Shown: positions 26,477 to 35,907, counted from the stretch's first letter. The stretch is 64,000 bases of DNA from an uncultured Pelagimonas sp. (GCF_947498515.1 NZ_CANMKO010000006.1:62001-126000); one strand, 5' to 3'. The notes: generated by a model not told the origin, from the sequence alone. Numbers and translations are program-made.

Positions 26477-26869
26477 TCACTGGCAGGTCATATACCCGGC
26501 AAGGCTCTCGCCGCGTTTGTACAAATCATCAATGTCACAATGCAGGCTCGATTGGCGTGTAGGCCGTTTCGGGGCCTTGCGCCCATCGCAGGAAAGACCA
26601 ATCCACATCAAGGATTCGTCGCCCACAACCCAAGCCGCCTCACAATCCGTTTCCTTTTGCGTAGCGATGATCGCCTTGCGCGCCACCTCTTGGTAGCGCG
26701 GCAAAACTTCGGACGAGGTACGAATCGCAACGACGCGGTCTTGTTTGATCCAAAGAGTGAACTTTGATCCTTCGACCCGGCGCGTCACCTTTTCGCCGCC
26801 GTGAAATCCGGGGCCCGGCCCATTGCAGGCACTCAGCACAAAAACCAAAGGGATCAACCATTTCATCAT
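26477..26869 (-). CDS. Putative lipoprotein, hypothetical
   Basis: 130 residues from the ATG at 26869 (AGGATCGG upstream). A short signal peptide ends in the lipobox VLSAC, so the Cys near residue 14 is probably lipidated. The mature domain has TLWIKQDRVVAIRTSSEVLPRYQEVARKAIIATQKETDC, GLSCDGRK and SLHCDIDD, several cysteines suggesting disulfides. Function not recognised. Its divergent neighbour is the membrane protein behind the tandem ATTC-N8-GAAT sites, which may therefore also influence this gene. Confidence 0.68.
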   Translation of the reverse strand: MMKWLIPLVFVLSACNGPGPGFHGGEKVTRRVEGSKFTLWIKQDRVVAIRTSSEVLPRYQEVARKAIIATQKETDCEAAWVVGDESLMWIGLSCDGRKAPKRPTRQSSLHCDIDDLYKRGESLAGYMTCQ

Positions 26870-26930
26870 GGGCCGATCCTCGCGCGCAGCCGTTAATTCA
26901 CCGTTAACGGCCAAGGAGAAGTTTCCCTTT

Positions 26931-26975
26931 ACATTCTAAAGTCAGAATGTATATTACATTCCAGTTTCAGAATAT
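26931..26975 (+). promoter_or_regulatory. Two tandem SqrR/BigR-like operators
   Basis: Two 20-base copies of an imperfect palindrome, at 26931-26950 and 26956-26975, both read ACATTC, eight bases, GAAT, and are 25 bases apart start to start. ATTC-N8-GAAT is the operator published for the persulfide-sensing ArsR repressor SqrR of Rhodobacter. They lie immediately upstream of the membrane protein gene, between it and the divergent lipoprotein gene. Confidence 0.6.
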
Positions 26976-26989
26976 TAATGGAGCCTTTC

Positions 26990-28198
26990 ATGGCCACGCA
27001 TACAAAACCAGCGGATACCTATTCACCGCTCTACTTCCTCGCCTCGCTGGGCGCAGGGGGTGCTACCGTCACGTTCTTCATGTTCCTGATGTTCTGGGTC
27101 CCGCATCCCGACCGCCCTGTCCCGATTTTCGAAGACATCATGACCGCCTTCAACACCGGCGGACCAATGATGCAGGCCGCCATCGTGATCGCATGGATCG
27201 GTATTGCCTATTTCACCTTCCTCAACCTCAAAATGCTGGCTTGGAACATGTCGGCCTTCTCGGCCTTCAAACAAACCGACGCCTATCAAAAGCTGATTTC
27301 CTCCAACGCGGAATCGACCATTCTTGCCATGCCGCTTGCCATGGCAATGACCGTAAACGCGCTGTTTATTGTTGGTCTGGTCTTTGTCCCCGGCCTCTGG
27401 GGCGTGGTCGAATACCTGTTCCCGCTGGCCCTCATCGCCTTTGCCGCCATTGGCGTTTTGGCCTTTAGCCTGATCGGCCGCTTCCTTGGTCGCGTCCTGT
27501 CCCAAGGCGGCGTGTTCGACGTCACCGCTCACAACAGCTTCGCGCAACTCTTGCCCGCCTTTGCCGTCTCCATGGTCGCCGTGGGCTTCTCGGCCCCCGC
27601 CGCAATGAGCACAAACCCCGCCACCGTTGGCATCTCACTGGTCCTCTCAACCTTTCTTGGCGTGACGGCGATCCTCTACACCCTGCTCGCGGCCTCCTCG
27701 GCGATTTCCTCCATGTTGCAACATGGGACCGCCCGCGAAGCAGGCCCAACCCTGATGATCGTTGTGCCCATCGTCACCGTTCTTGGCATTATGTTCCTGC
27801 GCCAAAACCACGGGCTACACACCACGCTTGACGTCCATGGCTCGGACGGCGAAACCATGATCTTCCTGACACGCCTTCTGGCGATCCAGCTTGCATTCCT
27901 TGGCCTCGGGGCCGTGGTTCTGCGCGCCCAAGGGTATTTCAACGACTTTGTCATGGGCTCCAAAACCTCACCCGGTTCCTATGCGCTGGTTTGCCCCGCC
28001 GTTGCCCTGTCGGTGATGATTCAGTTCTTTGTGAACAAGGGTCTGGTCGCCTCCGGCCTGATTGCCAAGTTCGGCATCGCTTACTGGGGCGTCACCGGTA
28101 TCGCCATCGTCGCCCAGATCATCGCCATCGCGCTGATCCTGCGCTTGGGCCGCCAACATTTCAGCACCCAGACAGCCGCTGCGGTCCCCGCTGAATAA
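26990..28198 (+). CDS. Multi-span membrane protein, TDT/SLAC1-like topology
   Basis: 402 residues from ATG 26990 (GGAG seven bases upstream); ATG 26978 in frame is an alternative. About ten hydrophobic spans, conserved blocks YSPLYFLASLGAGGATVTFFM, NLKMLAWNMSAF, SSNAESTILAMPLAMAMTVN and a C-terminal GSYALVCPAVALSVMIQFFVNKG. The topology recalls the tellurite/C4-dicarboxylate (TDT) anion-channel superfamily, but I cannot name the family with certainty. Tandem SqrR/BigR-type operators in the promoter hint at a job in sulfide or persulfide metabolism, or anion export. A terminator follows. Confidence 0.7.
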   Translation: MATHTKPADTYSPLYFLASLGAGGATVTFFMFLMFWVPHPDRPVPIFEDIMTAFNTGGPMMQAAIVIAWIGIAYFTFLNLKMLAWNMSAFSAFKQTDAYQKLISSNAESTILAMPLAMAMTVNALFIVGLVFVPGLWGVVEYLFPLALIAFAAIGVLAFSLIGRFLGRVLSQGGVFDVTAHNSFAQLLPAFAVSMVAVGFSAPAAMSTNPATVGISLVLSTFLGVTAILYTLLAASSAISSMLQHGTAREAGPTLMIVVPIVTVLGIMFLRQNHGLHTTLDVHGSDGETMIFLTRLLAIQLAFLGLGAVVLRAQGYFNDFVMGSKTSPGSYALVCPAVALSVMIQFFVNKGLVASGLIAKFGIAYWGVTGIAIVAQIIAIALILRLGRQHFSTQTAAAVPAE

Positions 28199-28216
28199 GC
28201 CACTAAAAAACACCAA

Positions 28217-28242
28217 AAGGCCGGGTCATAGTGCCCGGCCTT
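28217..28242 (+). terminator. Terminator after the TDT-like membrane protein gene
   Basis: Arms AAGGCCGGG and CCCGGCCTT with an eight-base loop, beginning 18 bases after the stop, ending in a short T-rich stretch. Confidence 0.75.
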
Positions 28243-28312
28243 CACTTCTTCTTTCCCAAAATATCCCAGGGAGTCTCAGCCAGCTGAGACAGGGCAGCGC
28301 CTCATCCCGCCG

Positions 28313-29122
28313 TTAGAAATCAACTTCAACCCCCGGCAGGTTCAACGCCTTGATCAGATCGCGCAATTCCTGACGCGCGGCGATATTGGAAATATTGAGC
28401 TGTTTCACCCCGACATCGCGCAAGTCCAAAAGGGTTAGCCCGCGTGGAAACAACTCGCGAAAAACCACCCGCTCGTTAAAGCCCGGCGCGATGCGAAACC
28501 CGATCCGCTTGGACAGGCGCTCCAAGGCGCTTTCCATCTTCTTCTTGTTGACCATTTGCTGCGCGCCCAAACGGTTGCGCAACACGATCCAGTCAATCGG
28601 CTGAAGCCCCGCCTGCGCCCGCAACTGACGCGCGGACCAGACCATTTCCGAATAGACCGACGGGCCGATGATCTTCTCACCGTCATTGTCGATCTTGGCC
28701 AGAAGGTCGAAATCAACAAAGCTGTCGTTCAGCGGCGTGATCAGCGTATCGGCAAGCGAGTGTGCCACTTGGCTCAACCGAGTGTGCGAACCTGGGCAAT
28801 CGATTACGATGAAATCTGCCTGCGCCTCAAGCTCGGCCACTGCTTGGCTAAGCCGATGATCATAGGCTTTGTCACCATCCGGTGCGTTCTGGGCGTCGGT
28901 CGTAGGCAAATCGACATAGACCGGCGTCGGAAGATCCAACCCTTTGCTGTCTAGGTACTTGCGACGGTTTTCAAGATAGCGCCCCATGCTCTTTTGGCGC
29001 AGATCAAGATCAAGCGTGCCCACCCGATGCCCCATCCGGGCCAGCGCCGTTGCGACATGCATAGAGACGGTGGATTTCCCCGCTCCGCCCTTTTCGTTCC
29101 CGACAACAATTGTATGTGCCAC
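28313..29122 (-). CDS. mipZ: Division-plane positioning ATPase MipZ
   Basis: 269 residues of the ParA/MinD superfamily. A deviant Walker A NEKGGAGKST is at residues 8-17 and DLDLRQKSMGRYLENRR at 38-54 matches Caulobacter MipZ, as does the DSFVDFDLL segment and the ELFPRGLTLLDL C-terminus. MipZ forms gradients from the cell poles and blocks FtsZ assembly away from midcell, linked to ParB. It stands alone between the TDT-like gene and the ATP synthase F0 operon. Confidence 0.93.
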   Translation of the reverse strand: MAHTIVVGNEKGGAGKSTVSMHVATALARMGHRVGTLDLDLRQKSMGRYLENRRKYLDSKGLDLPTPVYVDLPTTDAQNAPDGDKAYDHRLSQAVAELEAQADFIVIDCPGSHTRLSQVAHSLADTLITPLNDSFVDFDLLAKIDNDGEKIIGPSVYSEMVWSARQLRAQAGLQPIDWIVLRNRLGAQQMVNKKKMESALERLSKRIGFRIAPGFNERVVFRELFPRGLTLLDLRDVGVKQLNISNIAARQELRDLIKALNLPGVEVDF

Positions 29123-29277
29123 GATGCGCCTCTTTGGTTATGCCCAGCCTATATATGCCTGTGGAGGGCTGGTATGATCCTATATCTGGGTGGCCGTCAA
29201 GGAAAGACAGGCGCAAATCATCACCCGCGCCCCGTGTCTTGCACCCCACAGATCAAGCGGGACCAACAGACATGAAA

Positions 29278-29306
29278 AAGGCCCGGAACCATGTGGTCCG
29301 GGCCTT
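29278..29306 (-). terminator. Terminator of the ATP synthase F0 operon
   Basis: Arms AAGGCCCGGA and TCCGGGCCTT around a nine-base loop, with TTTTT on the minus-strand side, 25 bases after the atpF stop. Confidence 0.85.
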
Positions 29307-29330
29307 GATCTAATTCAGAATTCTGAACGC

Positions 29331-29891
29331 TTAGTGAAGCTTTGCGCCCACTTCGGCAATCGAGTCGTCGATCAGCTTGCCTGCGTCTTTGGCAGTCATC
29401 TGATCGGCAACCACATCTTGCGCCGCCAGAACCGCAACCTTCGCTGCGCTGTCGCGCACCTCTTTGATTGCGGTGGCCTGAGCCGATGCGATTTGCGATT
29501 CCGCAGCCAAAAGGCGGCGGGCAACCGATGCTTTCATGTCTTCCTTCGCCTGCTCAGCGGCCAACTCGGCCTCTTGCTTGGCATGGGCAACAATGCGCTC
29601 TGCTTGCTCAGTTACTTCGCGCGATTTGCGCTCATAGCTGGCCAACAGGGTCTGGGCTTCTTCACGTAGTTTGCGTGCTTCGTCCAGCTCGTCGCGAATG
29701 CCTTCGGCGCGCTTGTCCAGCATACCACCCAGCATTCCGGGCACTTTGTAGTACACCAGAACCGCCAAGAAGAGCAGGAAGCCAAGCAGAACAACAAAGT
29801 CTGTGTTGCCCAGCGAGAAGAACGGGCCAGAGGCTGCGAAAGCCGGGCTAGCTGTGAGACCAAGAGCGGCGGGAAGGATCAGCTTTTTCAT
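29331..29891 (-). CDS. atpF: ATP synthase F0 subunit b
   Basis: 186 residues. The N-terminal 20 residues look like a signal peptide (AALGLTASPAFA), followed by one membrane span (FVVLLGFLLFLAVLVYYKV) and a long charged coiled coil that forms the peripheral stalk joining F0 to F1. It is last in an operon of order I-B-E-X-F; the F1 genes are elsewhere, as usual in this group. It starts three bases after the b' gene. Confidence 0.93.
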   Translation of the reverse strand: MKKLILPAALGLTASPAFAASGPFFSLGNTDFVVLLGFLLFLAVLVYYKVPGMLGGMLDKRAEGIRDELDEARKLREEAQTLLASYERKSREVTEQAERIVAHAKQEAELAAEQAKEDMKASVARRLLAAESQIASAQATAIKEVRDSAAKVAVLAAQDVVADQMTAKDAGKLIDDSIAEVGAKLH

Positions 29892-29894
29892 GTC

Positions 29895-30446
29895 TTACCC
29901 TTTCAACCGGTTGGCAACAGCAGAGGCGACTTTGGCACTATCGGCCTTGCCACCCAGCACGGCCACGATGGCCTCGGCTGTGTCTTTCGCAACAACTTCA
30001 ACATTTTCCATGGCCGAGGCGCGGATGTCGGCAATTGCCTTCTCCGACTCAGCAGCCTTAGCAGAAATCTCTGCGTCGGCTTTTTCCAGGGCTATGTCGA
30101 GCTCTGCTTTAATTTCGTCACGTGTCGCCTGCGCGATGTTTTGCGCTTCGGCACGGGCATCAGCCAGTGCTTTGTCATAAGCGGCTTCGGCTTCTTCGGC
30201 CTTGCGCTTAAGATCTTCGGCAGCGGCGATGTCGTTGGTGATCGTCCCCTGACGTTCCGCCAGAACCGACGCAATGCGCGGCAATGCGATGCGCGACAGC
30301 ACCAGGAAAATCACCACCAAAGTGATCACCAGCCAGAAAACCTGGTTGCCGATCCAGTCGCCGCAAAGCTGCGGCATGCCAACAGCGGACCCGTGCGAAT
30401 CTACGCAGGAGCTGACGGCTTCGGCAGCGTGTGTATCAGACGCCAT
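29895..30446 (-). CDS. atpX: ATP synthase F0 subunit b'
   Basis: 183 residues, the second, divergent b-type subunit found in phototrophs and alphaproteobacteria. About 28 polar residues precede a single membrane span ([23 protein letters not shown]), then an Ala/Glu/Lys-rich coiled coil. It pairs with subunit b in the peripheral stalk. The N-terminal extension has two cysteines (SSCVDSHG and LCGDW). Gap to atpE is 90 bases. Confidence 0.93.
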   Translation of the reverse strand: MASDTHAAEAVSSCVDSHGSAVGMPQLCGDWIGNQVFWLVITLVVIFLVLSRIALPRIASVLAERQGTITNDIAAAEDLKRKAEEAEAAYDKALADARAEAQNIAQATRDEIKAELDIALEKADAEISAKAAESEKAIADIRASAMENVEVVAKDTAEAIVAVLGGKADSAKVASAVANRLKG

Positions 30447-30536
30447 ATGTCTGTCCTCCGTCGGAACGTTGTCTTTCGATCGGGCGGGTCAAACGATTGT
30501 CTGAACCGCCCGCGCGTAAGGATTATGTTCCGTGGA

Positions 30537-30761
30537 TTATACGGCGAACATCAGCAGCAGCGATACGAGGAATGCAAAGATGCCCAGTGCTTCCGCGAAC
30601 GCGATACCGATGAAGAGTGTTGCTGTCTGACCGGCTGCTGCCGATGGGTTGCGCAATGCGCCGGCAAGGAAGTTGCCTGCAACGTTACCTACCCCGATTG
30701 CGGCTGCGCCGGAACCGATTGCTGCCAGGCCTGCGCCGATGTGTGCGAGATCGCCTTCCAT
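30537..30761 (-). CDS. atpE: ATP synthase F0 subunit c
   Basis: 74 residues, two membrane helices joined by a polar RNP loop ([11 protein letters not shown]). The proton-carrying glutamate is in [11 protein letters not shown]; the first helix begins [16 protein letters not shown]. It forms the c-ring rotor. GGAGAT precedes the ATG. Confidence 0.95.
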   Translation of the reverse strand: MEGDLAHIGAGLAAIGSGAAAIGVGNVAGNFLAGALRNPSAAAGQTATLFIGIAFAEALGIFAFLVSLLLMFAV

Positions 30762-30826
30762 ATTCCTATCTCCTTACGATTGGAAGTTGAGTAATTGTGG
30801 TTTGGCAGGAGAACCCTGCCGAGCCA

Positions 30827-31585
30827 TTAGTGTGACGGGTGCAGTGCGTCTTTGAGATACACGCAAGTCAAGATTGTGAACACGTAGGCCTGGATAAAGG
30901 CCACGAGGATTTCCAAGCCGTACATCGCGGTGATCGCGAGGATGGACACGGGGCTGATCACGGCGATGGCGGCGAAACCCGCGAAGACCTTGATAACCGC
31001 GTGACCGGCCATAACGTTACCAGCAAGACGAATGGAGTGGCTAACCGGACGTACAAAGTACGAGATCAGCTCGATAATCGCCAAGATCGGGCGCAGCGCC
31101 AGTGGCGCGCTCGACACCCAGAACAGACCCAAGAAACCCGCACCGTTTTTGACGAAACCAAGGATGGTCACGGTCAGGAACACGGCAAAGGCCAGAACCA
31201 CGGTCACAGCAAAGTGCGATGTTGTGGTAAAGCTCATTGGGATCAGGCCAAGGAAGTTGGCGAAGACGATGAACAGGAACAGCGTCATGATATAGGGGAA
31301 GTAAACCAGACCGTCTTTGCCGGTCACATCTTCGATCATTTTGTAAACGAAACCGTAGGCGAGTTCGGCGATCGACTGGCTGCGCGATGGCACGATGGCA
31401 CGGCGCGAAGTGCCGATAACCATCAGGCCAACGATGGCCAGGATCGCAATGAACATCCACAAGGACGAGTTGGTGATGGTGAACATGCCAACCGCACCGT
31501 CGCCAAACAGTGGCTTGACGATGAACTGATCCATTGGGTGGAATACCAGGCTGCTGCCTTCTGCTGCTGCGGTCTCAGTCGCCAT
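30827..31585 (-). CDS. atpB: ATP synthase F0 subunit a
   Basis: 252 residues with about five to six membrane spans. The essential arginine is in [14 protein letters not shown]; the [28 protein letters not shown] region and the C-terminal [16 protein letters not shown] are typical. It forms the proton half-channels next to the c-ring. Its start overlaps the atpI stop by 11 bases. Confidence 0.95.
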   Translation of the reverse strand: MATETAAAEGSSLVFHPMDQFIVKPLFGDGAVGMFTITNSSLWMFIAILAIVGLMVIGTSRRAIVPSRSQSIAELAYGFVYKMIEDVTGKDGLVYFPYIMTLFLFIVFANFLGLIPMSFTTTSHFAVTVVLAFAVFLTVTILGFVKNGAGFLGLFWVSSAPLALRPILAIIELISYFVRPVSHSIRLAGNVMAGHAVIKVFAGFAAIAVISPVSILAITAMYGLEILVAFIQAYVFTILTCVYLKDALHPSH

Positions 31586-31913
31586 TTTTGTCCCCTTCGG
31601 TCGCCCCTTGCGAGGCCTCTTGTGTCTCTTGGATCTCTTTGGCGGTGCGAAGCATCACCTTCACGCCTGCCGCCAGACCCAGCATTATAAACAACACCAT
31701 GAACAGCGGGGTTGTGCCTAACAGCGCATCCAGCCCGTATCCGATGCCAAAGCCGATCCCGAGACCGGCCACCAATTCCGTCACCATCCGCCAGGCCTGA
31801 TTGGCCATGGAATAGTGCTCCTCCTGATGCTTCTTGCCGCTGCCCGGCCCTTTGGCCGCTTCAATCTTGGCTTCCAGCTCTTTTCGCTTCTGCTCAAGAT
31901 CGTTTTCAGACAC
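31575..31913 (-). CDS. atpI: ATP synthase-associated protein AtpI
   Basis: 112 residues, a charged N-terminal helix and two membrane spans ([23 protein letters not shown] and [17 protein letters not shown]) of the AtpI/AtpZ-like family, thought to help assemble the c-ring. First gene of the F0 operon, overlapping atpB. Confidence 0.9.
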   Translation of the reverse strand: MSENDLEQKRKELEAKIEAAKGPGSGKKHQEEHYSMANQAWRMVTELVAGLGIGFGIGYGLDALLGTTPLFMVLFIMLGLAAGVKVMLRTAKEIQETQEASQGATEGDKNGD

Positions 31914-32120
31914 GCAATCCGCCCCGGTTGGAGTTCATGGGGTTGGTATGTCGGCACGCCGCCCGAGTCAACACGCTGTTAATCAGTCAAAACAACAATT
32001 CAACCCTTTGAAATTCAACACTATAAACCGGCCCGAATTTGCGCGTGCGATTCCGCCGCAGGCCCTGTTGGCGCTAAACACCGGCAATATGCATATTCAA
32101 CCAAAACGTTGAGTTTGTTT

Positions 32121-33008
32121 TCAGTCCCTCTGAGATCGAAACGGCAGCCCCTCGGCCAAAACCCAATCTCGAAACTGTCGAACCGCACGTCGGCGTTCGG
32201 CGCGGGGCTCAACAAGCACCTGATACGATCCACCTGACAGCGGCACATCAAATACCCGCGCCAATTGCCCGCAATCCACATAGATCTGGGCAATGTCTTC
32301 TGTGACCAACAAAACCCCCTGCCCATTGAGCGCCGCTTGCACCGCCAGATTGGCACGCATGCGCCACTGTGGGGCCGGTTCCGCCGCAACATCCACCCCC
32401 GCCGCCGTAAACCACGCGCGCCAAGGATCGCCATGCCGGTCCTGATAGCGGCGACAGGTCAGCAAATCCTTGGGCTCGCGCAGGTGCGCAAACGCCTTCG
32501 GGCACGCAAACGGATACATTGGCGCATCACTGATCACGGAACTTGGTTGATCCGGGGTGGTGCTCACAATCGAACGGATTGCCAGATCGGCCTCAAATGC
32601 GCCTAGGTCCGCCAAGGAACGCGTTGCGGTGATACGCGGTTCGACCTCGGGAAATTCCTCAAGGAACCGCCCCAAACGCGGCATGATAAAATGCGTCGCG
32701 AAGGTTGGCTCGCTGCTGATGGTGATCACGCCACTGGCCCGTCCGGTCATGGACTCGGTCGCTTCGGACAAAACATCAAAAACCGGTGAAATCTGCGCCA
32801 GATAGGCCTGCCCCTCCGGGGACAAGGCCACCCCGCGCGCCGCCTCGCGAAACAACTGCACGCCCAATCTCTGCTCCAACCCGCGCACATGTCTGCTGAT
32901 CGACGAATGCGCCACACCCAGCTCTTGCGCCGCGGCGGAAAAGCTGCCGTGACGGCCCGCCGCCTCAAAGGCGCGCAAGGCATTTAAAGGGGGTAAACTG
33001 CGTGGCAT
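32121..33008 (-). CDS. LysR family transcriptional regulator (GcvA-like)
   Basis: 295 residues. Winged helix at 8-65 (LNALRAFEAAGRHGSFSAAAQELGVAHSSISRHVRGLE is its core) and a substrate-binding domain from about 90. The SLPPLNALRAFEAA start is typical of the GcvA/AmpR branch. It lies alone and is divergent from a DUF1127-like small gene, which is its most likely target, with a 107-base shared promoter region. Confidence 0.9.
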   Translation of the reverse strand: MPRSLPPLNALRAFEAAGRHGSFSAAAQELGVAHSSISRHVRGLEQRLGVQLFREAARGVALSPEGQAYLAQISPVFDVLSEATESMTGRASGVITISSEPTFATHFIMPRLGRFLEEFPEVEPRITATRSLADLGAFEADLAIRSIVSTTPDQPSSVISDAPMYPFACPKAFAHLREPKDLLTCRRYQDRHGDPWRAWFTAAGVDVAAEPAPQWRMRANLAVQAALNGQGVLLVTEDIAQIYVDCGQLARVFDVPLSGGSYQVLVEPRAERRRAVRQFRDWVLAEGLPFRSQRD

Positions 33009-33115
33009 GACTCATCTGTGCATTTTTCGCACAAGAGATGTCAAGCATATGCGTTTGTTTTGCCCGGTAAATATAGCGATATTGCTAAAACACCCACCAA
33101 GACACGAGATACAAA

Positions 33116-33334
33116 ATGGCACATATACGCTCAACTCCTTTTGGGAGCCTCCTATCGCTTGCCCGCCTGTTTACGCGCTTCTTTGCCGGCCATCCGTCGC
33201 AAGACAAGCCCCAAGCCGACCTGTTAGACGGGCTGCCCACTGACATGTCGGACCATCATTTGCGCGACATCGGCCTAACGCACCAACAAATCTATTTGTA
33301 TCGCGCTCGCAGCCGCACACCGCTTGGGTTTTGA
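33116..33334 (+). CDS. DUF1127-like small protein
   Basis: 72 residues; the C-terminal half LPTDMSDHHLRDIGLTHQQI resembles the YjiS/DUF1127 pattern (helix with RDIGLTR), while the N-terminal half is a different, Arg-rich helix. DUF1127 proteins are small, often stress- or phosphate-linked RNA-binding proteins. The ribosome site is weak. Divergent from a LysR gene. Confidence 0.6.
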   Translation: MAHIRSTPFGSLLSLARLFTRFFAGHPSQDKPQADLLDGLPTDMSDHHLRDIGLTHQQIYLYRARSRTPLGF

Positions 33335-33365
33335 ACTTCGCGACAGAAGCGTATAACCATGCGCC

Positions 33366-33740
33366 ATGACCAGCTCGCTCGACACCGTCTTTGCCGCCTT
33401 GGCCGATCCAACCCGCCGTCGCATTTTATCAATGCTACTCGAAGACGATATGGCTGTGACCGATGTGGCGGAACCGTTTGAGATGTCTTTGGCGGCCATT
33501 TCCAAACACCTGATGATCCTCGCCAATGCCGGATTGATCAGTCAGGAAAAGCGCGGTCGCGTCAAATGGTGCAAGCTCGAGCCGGACGCCATGCGCGAAG
33601 CGTCGGTCTGGATGCAAGGGTTTGGCCAGTTTGAGCCGGTCAATCTTGATGCGTTTGAGAGGTTTCTTGAGGTCGAACTGGCCGAGACCGAGGACACTCC
33701 GCCAAAGAACGTCCCCCAAGATCAGGCTGACGCAACCTGA
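33366..33740 (+). CDS. ArsR family transcriptional regulator
   Basis: 124 residues with LADPTRRRILSMLLEDDMAVTDVAEPFEMSLAAISKHLMIL, a standard ArsR winged helix without the metal-binding cysteines, as in the activator-related or SRPBCC-linked branch. Its gene overlaps the 3' end of the convergent EamA gene by 19 bases. The target is not evident. Confidence 0.85.
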   Translation: MTSSLDTVFAALADPTRRRILSMLLEDDMAVTDVAEPFEMSLAAISKHLMILANAGLISQEKRGRVKWCKLEPDAMREASVWMQGFGQFEPVNLDAFERFLEVELAETEDTPPKNVPQDQADAT

Positions 33741-34633
33741 GGCTCTTCGTCCTTGAGCAACATGACCAAAGCCAAAACCGTCAAAGCCACCCCCGGCAAC
33801 ACCATCGCCGTTGGCACTGTGCGTCCCATGGCCAACTCCCAAAGGATCACCCAGCTGGGCACCAGATAGGTATAAGCCATCACCTTGGCTGCCGGCAGCC
33901 GCAGCGCCGCATATCTCACCGCCAAGAATGTTAAACCCGTCGCCGCAATGGCCGTGTAAAATATCGTCACCCAGACAATATTAGGCATATTGGCCCAATC
34001 GGCCGCAACAAGCCCCGGCCCGGCCCAAAGGCACAAAATCAACGCGCCCGCCACCAACACCCCGGCCGTAAAGGCCAAAGCCGGTTCACCCCGGCTGAAA
34101 ACCCGCACCAACGGCGCATATAGGGCATGGGCGATACAGCCCCAGAAATAGATCATCTCGCCGTGCCCGATCTCAAAGCGCATCGCCAGATCGGGATCAC
34201 CGCGAAAGATCACCCAAAGCGCCCCAATCCCGCCAATCACAATCGCCAACGCCATACGCGCCGTGGTGATTTGCCGGATCAGCACATAGCCAAACATCGC
34301 TGATAGCGCCGGATTCAAAGTGAAAACCGCCGCCATGCTAACTGGTTCGGCGGTCTTAAGCCCCTCAAACATCGTGACAAAGTAGAAGACAAACAAACCG
34401 GCCAGTACGAAGTAACGCCATGGCGCAACCCAAACAGAGCGGCTCATGCCGCCACTCAGCCACGCCGCCAAGGCCATAACCGCACCTGCCACAACAAAGC
34501 GCACGGCATTCAAGACCTCAGGCTCAATAAACCCCGCCGACATCCCCCCAAGCGAGAACGAACCAGCGACAAGGGCCGAAAACCCCAACATCGCCAAATG
34601 CCCGCGTTGCGGTTCTGTCAGGTTGGCGATCAC
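33722..34633 (-). CDS. EamA-type DMT superfamily transporter
   Basis: 303 residues, starting at a GTG at 34633 that overlaps the stop of the LysR gene (GTGA). Ten hydrophobic spans in two EamA repeats (the second from MIYFWGCIAHALYAPLVRVFSRGEP). The coupling to the LysR gene suggests that this exporter is under its control. Substrate unknown. Confidence 0.85.
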   Translation of the reverse strand: MIANLTEPQRGHLAMLGFSALVAGSFSLGGMSAGFIEPEVLNAVRFVVAGAVMALAAWLSGGMSRSVWVAPWRYFVLAGLFVFYFVTMFEGLKTAEPVSMAAVFTLNPALSAMFGYVLIRQITTARMALAIVIGGIGALWVIFRGDPDLAMRFEIGHGEMIYFWGCIAHALYAPLVRVFSRGEPALAFTAGVLVAGALILCLWAGPGLVAADWANMPNIVWVTIFYTAIAATGLTFLAVRYAALRLPAAKVMAYTYLVPSWVILWELAMGRTVPTAMVLPGVALTVLALVMLLKDEEPQVASA

Positions 34634-35511
34634 GCGTTGAGTTCTTTGGCGCTGTATTCCTTGAGATGTTTCAGGAACGCTTGCACCTTGGCGGTGCGAT
34701 GCAAATCCACATGGGTCACCAACCACATCGGCGCGCTCCAGTCCTCCTCAGGGGCCATAACCTGCACCAATTCCGGATGCACGGCCGCTTCGCTCACCCG
34801 CAAGAACCCAATCCCGGCTCCGGCCAATATCGCATGGACAAGCGACCGCCAGTCGGTTCCCCGGAACATGACATTTTCAAAGGGGACATGTTTCATCAGC
34901 CACAATTGAAATGGCGCGCGAGTCTCTTCGCTGTCATGGCCGACAAATCGGTGATCCTTGAGATCGGCGGCGGTTTTCGGCATGCCATGTTCCGCGACAT
35001 AGCTCTTGCTGGCATAAAGCGCGATTGGTTGCCGCATAAAGGGCTGCACAACATTGTCCGGCTCAGACGGCACCGACCCGGCGCGCAAGGCCACATGCGC
35101 CTCACCATATTCCAACCGGAACAACCGATCCCCCGTTAGGAACCGCACCACAACGTCAGGGTATTTGCGCTGAAAGCTAGCCAATGCCGGAACCAAAAGC
35201 GGTGCAAAGGATGCGATCGACGTCACCATCAATTCGCCGGTCACATCGTTGCCGCGCCCCTTGATCCGCCCTTCAAGTTGGGAAAACTGATCGTCGGTTG
35301 TCTGCGCTACACGCAACAGATCATCACCGGCTTCGGTTGGGGTATAGCCACGCGTGTGCCGTTGAAACAGCTTCACTCCCAAGCGCAGCTCGAGTGAATC
35401 AATATGGCGAATAACCGTTGCGTGGTGCACGCCCAAACGTTCTGCCGCGCCGCTCACTGTTCCCATTCGGGCCACGTGGAAAGCTGTCCGGATTTCGTCC
35501 CAATTCTGCAT
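34630..35511 (-). CDS. LysR family transcriptional regulator
   Basis: 293 residues; the winged helix has IRTAFHVARMGTVSGAAERLGVHHATVIRHIDSLE and the effector domain starts near residue 90. Translationally coupled to a downstream EamA transporter gene through GTGA. Such LysR-transporter pairs usually regulate export of an amino acid or related compound; the ligand is unknown. Confidence 0.9.
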   Translation of the reverse strand: MQNWDEIRTAFHVARMGTVSGAAERLGVHHATVIRHIDSLELRLGVKLFQRHTRGYTPTEAGDDLLRVAQTTDDQFSQLEGRIKGRGNDVTGELMVTSIASFAPLLVPALASFQRKYPDVVVRFLTGDRLFRLEYGEAHVALRAGSVPSEPDNVVQPFMRQPIALYASKSYVAEHGMPKTAADLKDHRFVGHDSEETRAPFQLWLMKHVPFENVMFRGTDWRSLVHAILAGAGIGFLRVSEAAVHPELVQVMAPEEDWSAPMWLVTHVDLHRTAKVQAFLKHLKEYSAKELNA

Positions 35512-35603
35512 AGCACCCTCGTCTTCGGATTTTTCCTTATGGAAAGGAATTCGGCTTTCCCAGCCAGATTACAAGACCCGCGCCGCACTCTCCTGACAAA
35601 AAG

Positions 35604-35633
35604 AAACAGCGGCCTGCTACCAGACCGCTGTTT
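35604..35633 (-). terminator. Terminator after the small exported protein
   Basis: Arms AAACAGCGG and CCGCTGTTT with a long loop that can also pair partly, in the 53-82 bases after the stop of the 73-residue gene. Confidence 0.7.
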
Positions 35634-35685
35634 CCAAAATCTTTGACAATTGGCTGGGTAAATTCCTCAGCCATTTTGCCTGTGC

Positions 35686-35907
35686 TTAGTCGGTACCCGA
35701 CGAAGATGCCAGAGCGGCACCAACAAGGATAACGCCTGCTGCAACAGCAACGGCACCAGTGGCGCCCAGACCCGAAGAAGAAGCTGCAACAGGTACAGCG
35801 TCATATACGTCGTCAACAACGTTATCTACAGGTGCATCCATGCCACCGGCGGATGCTGCGGTTGCAACGGCGGCCGAAACCAGCACAGAAGCGATCAGCG
35901 TTTTCAT
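35686..35907 (-). CDS. Small exported protein with C-terminal hydrophobic segment
   Basis: 73 residues: a signal peptide ending ASA (about residue 20), an acidic APVDNVVDDVYDAVP segment and a hydrophobic glycine/alanine-rich helix (GATGAVAVAAGVILVGAAL) near the C-terminus. No family recognised; similar short proteins are known to me in Rhodobacteraceae without function. Own promoter and terminator suggest a separate transcription unit, possibly highly expressed. Confidence 0.7.
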   Translation of the reverse strand: MKTLIASVLVSAAVATAASAGGMDAPVDNVVDDVYDAVPVAASSSGLGATGAVAVAAGVILVGAALASSSGTD

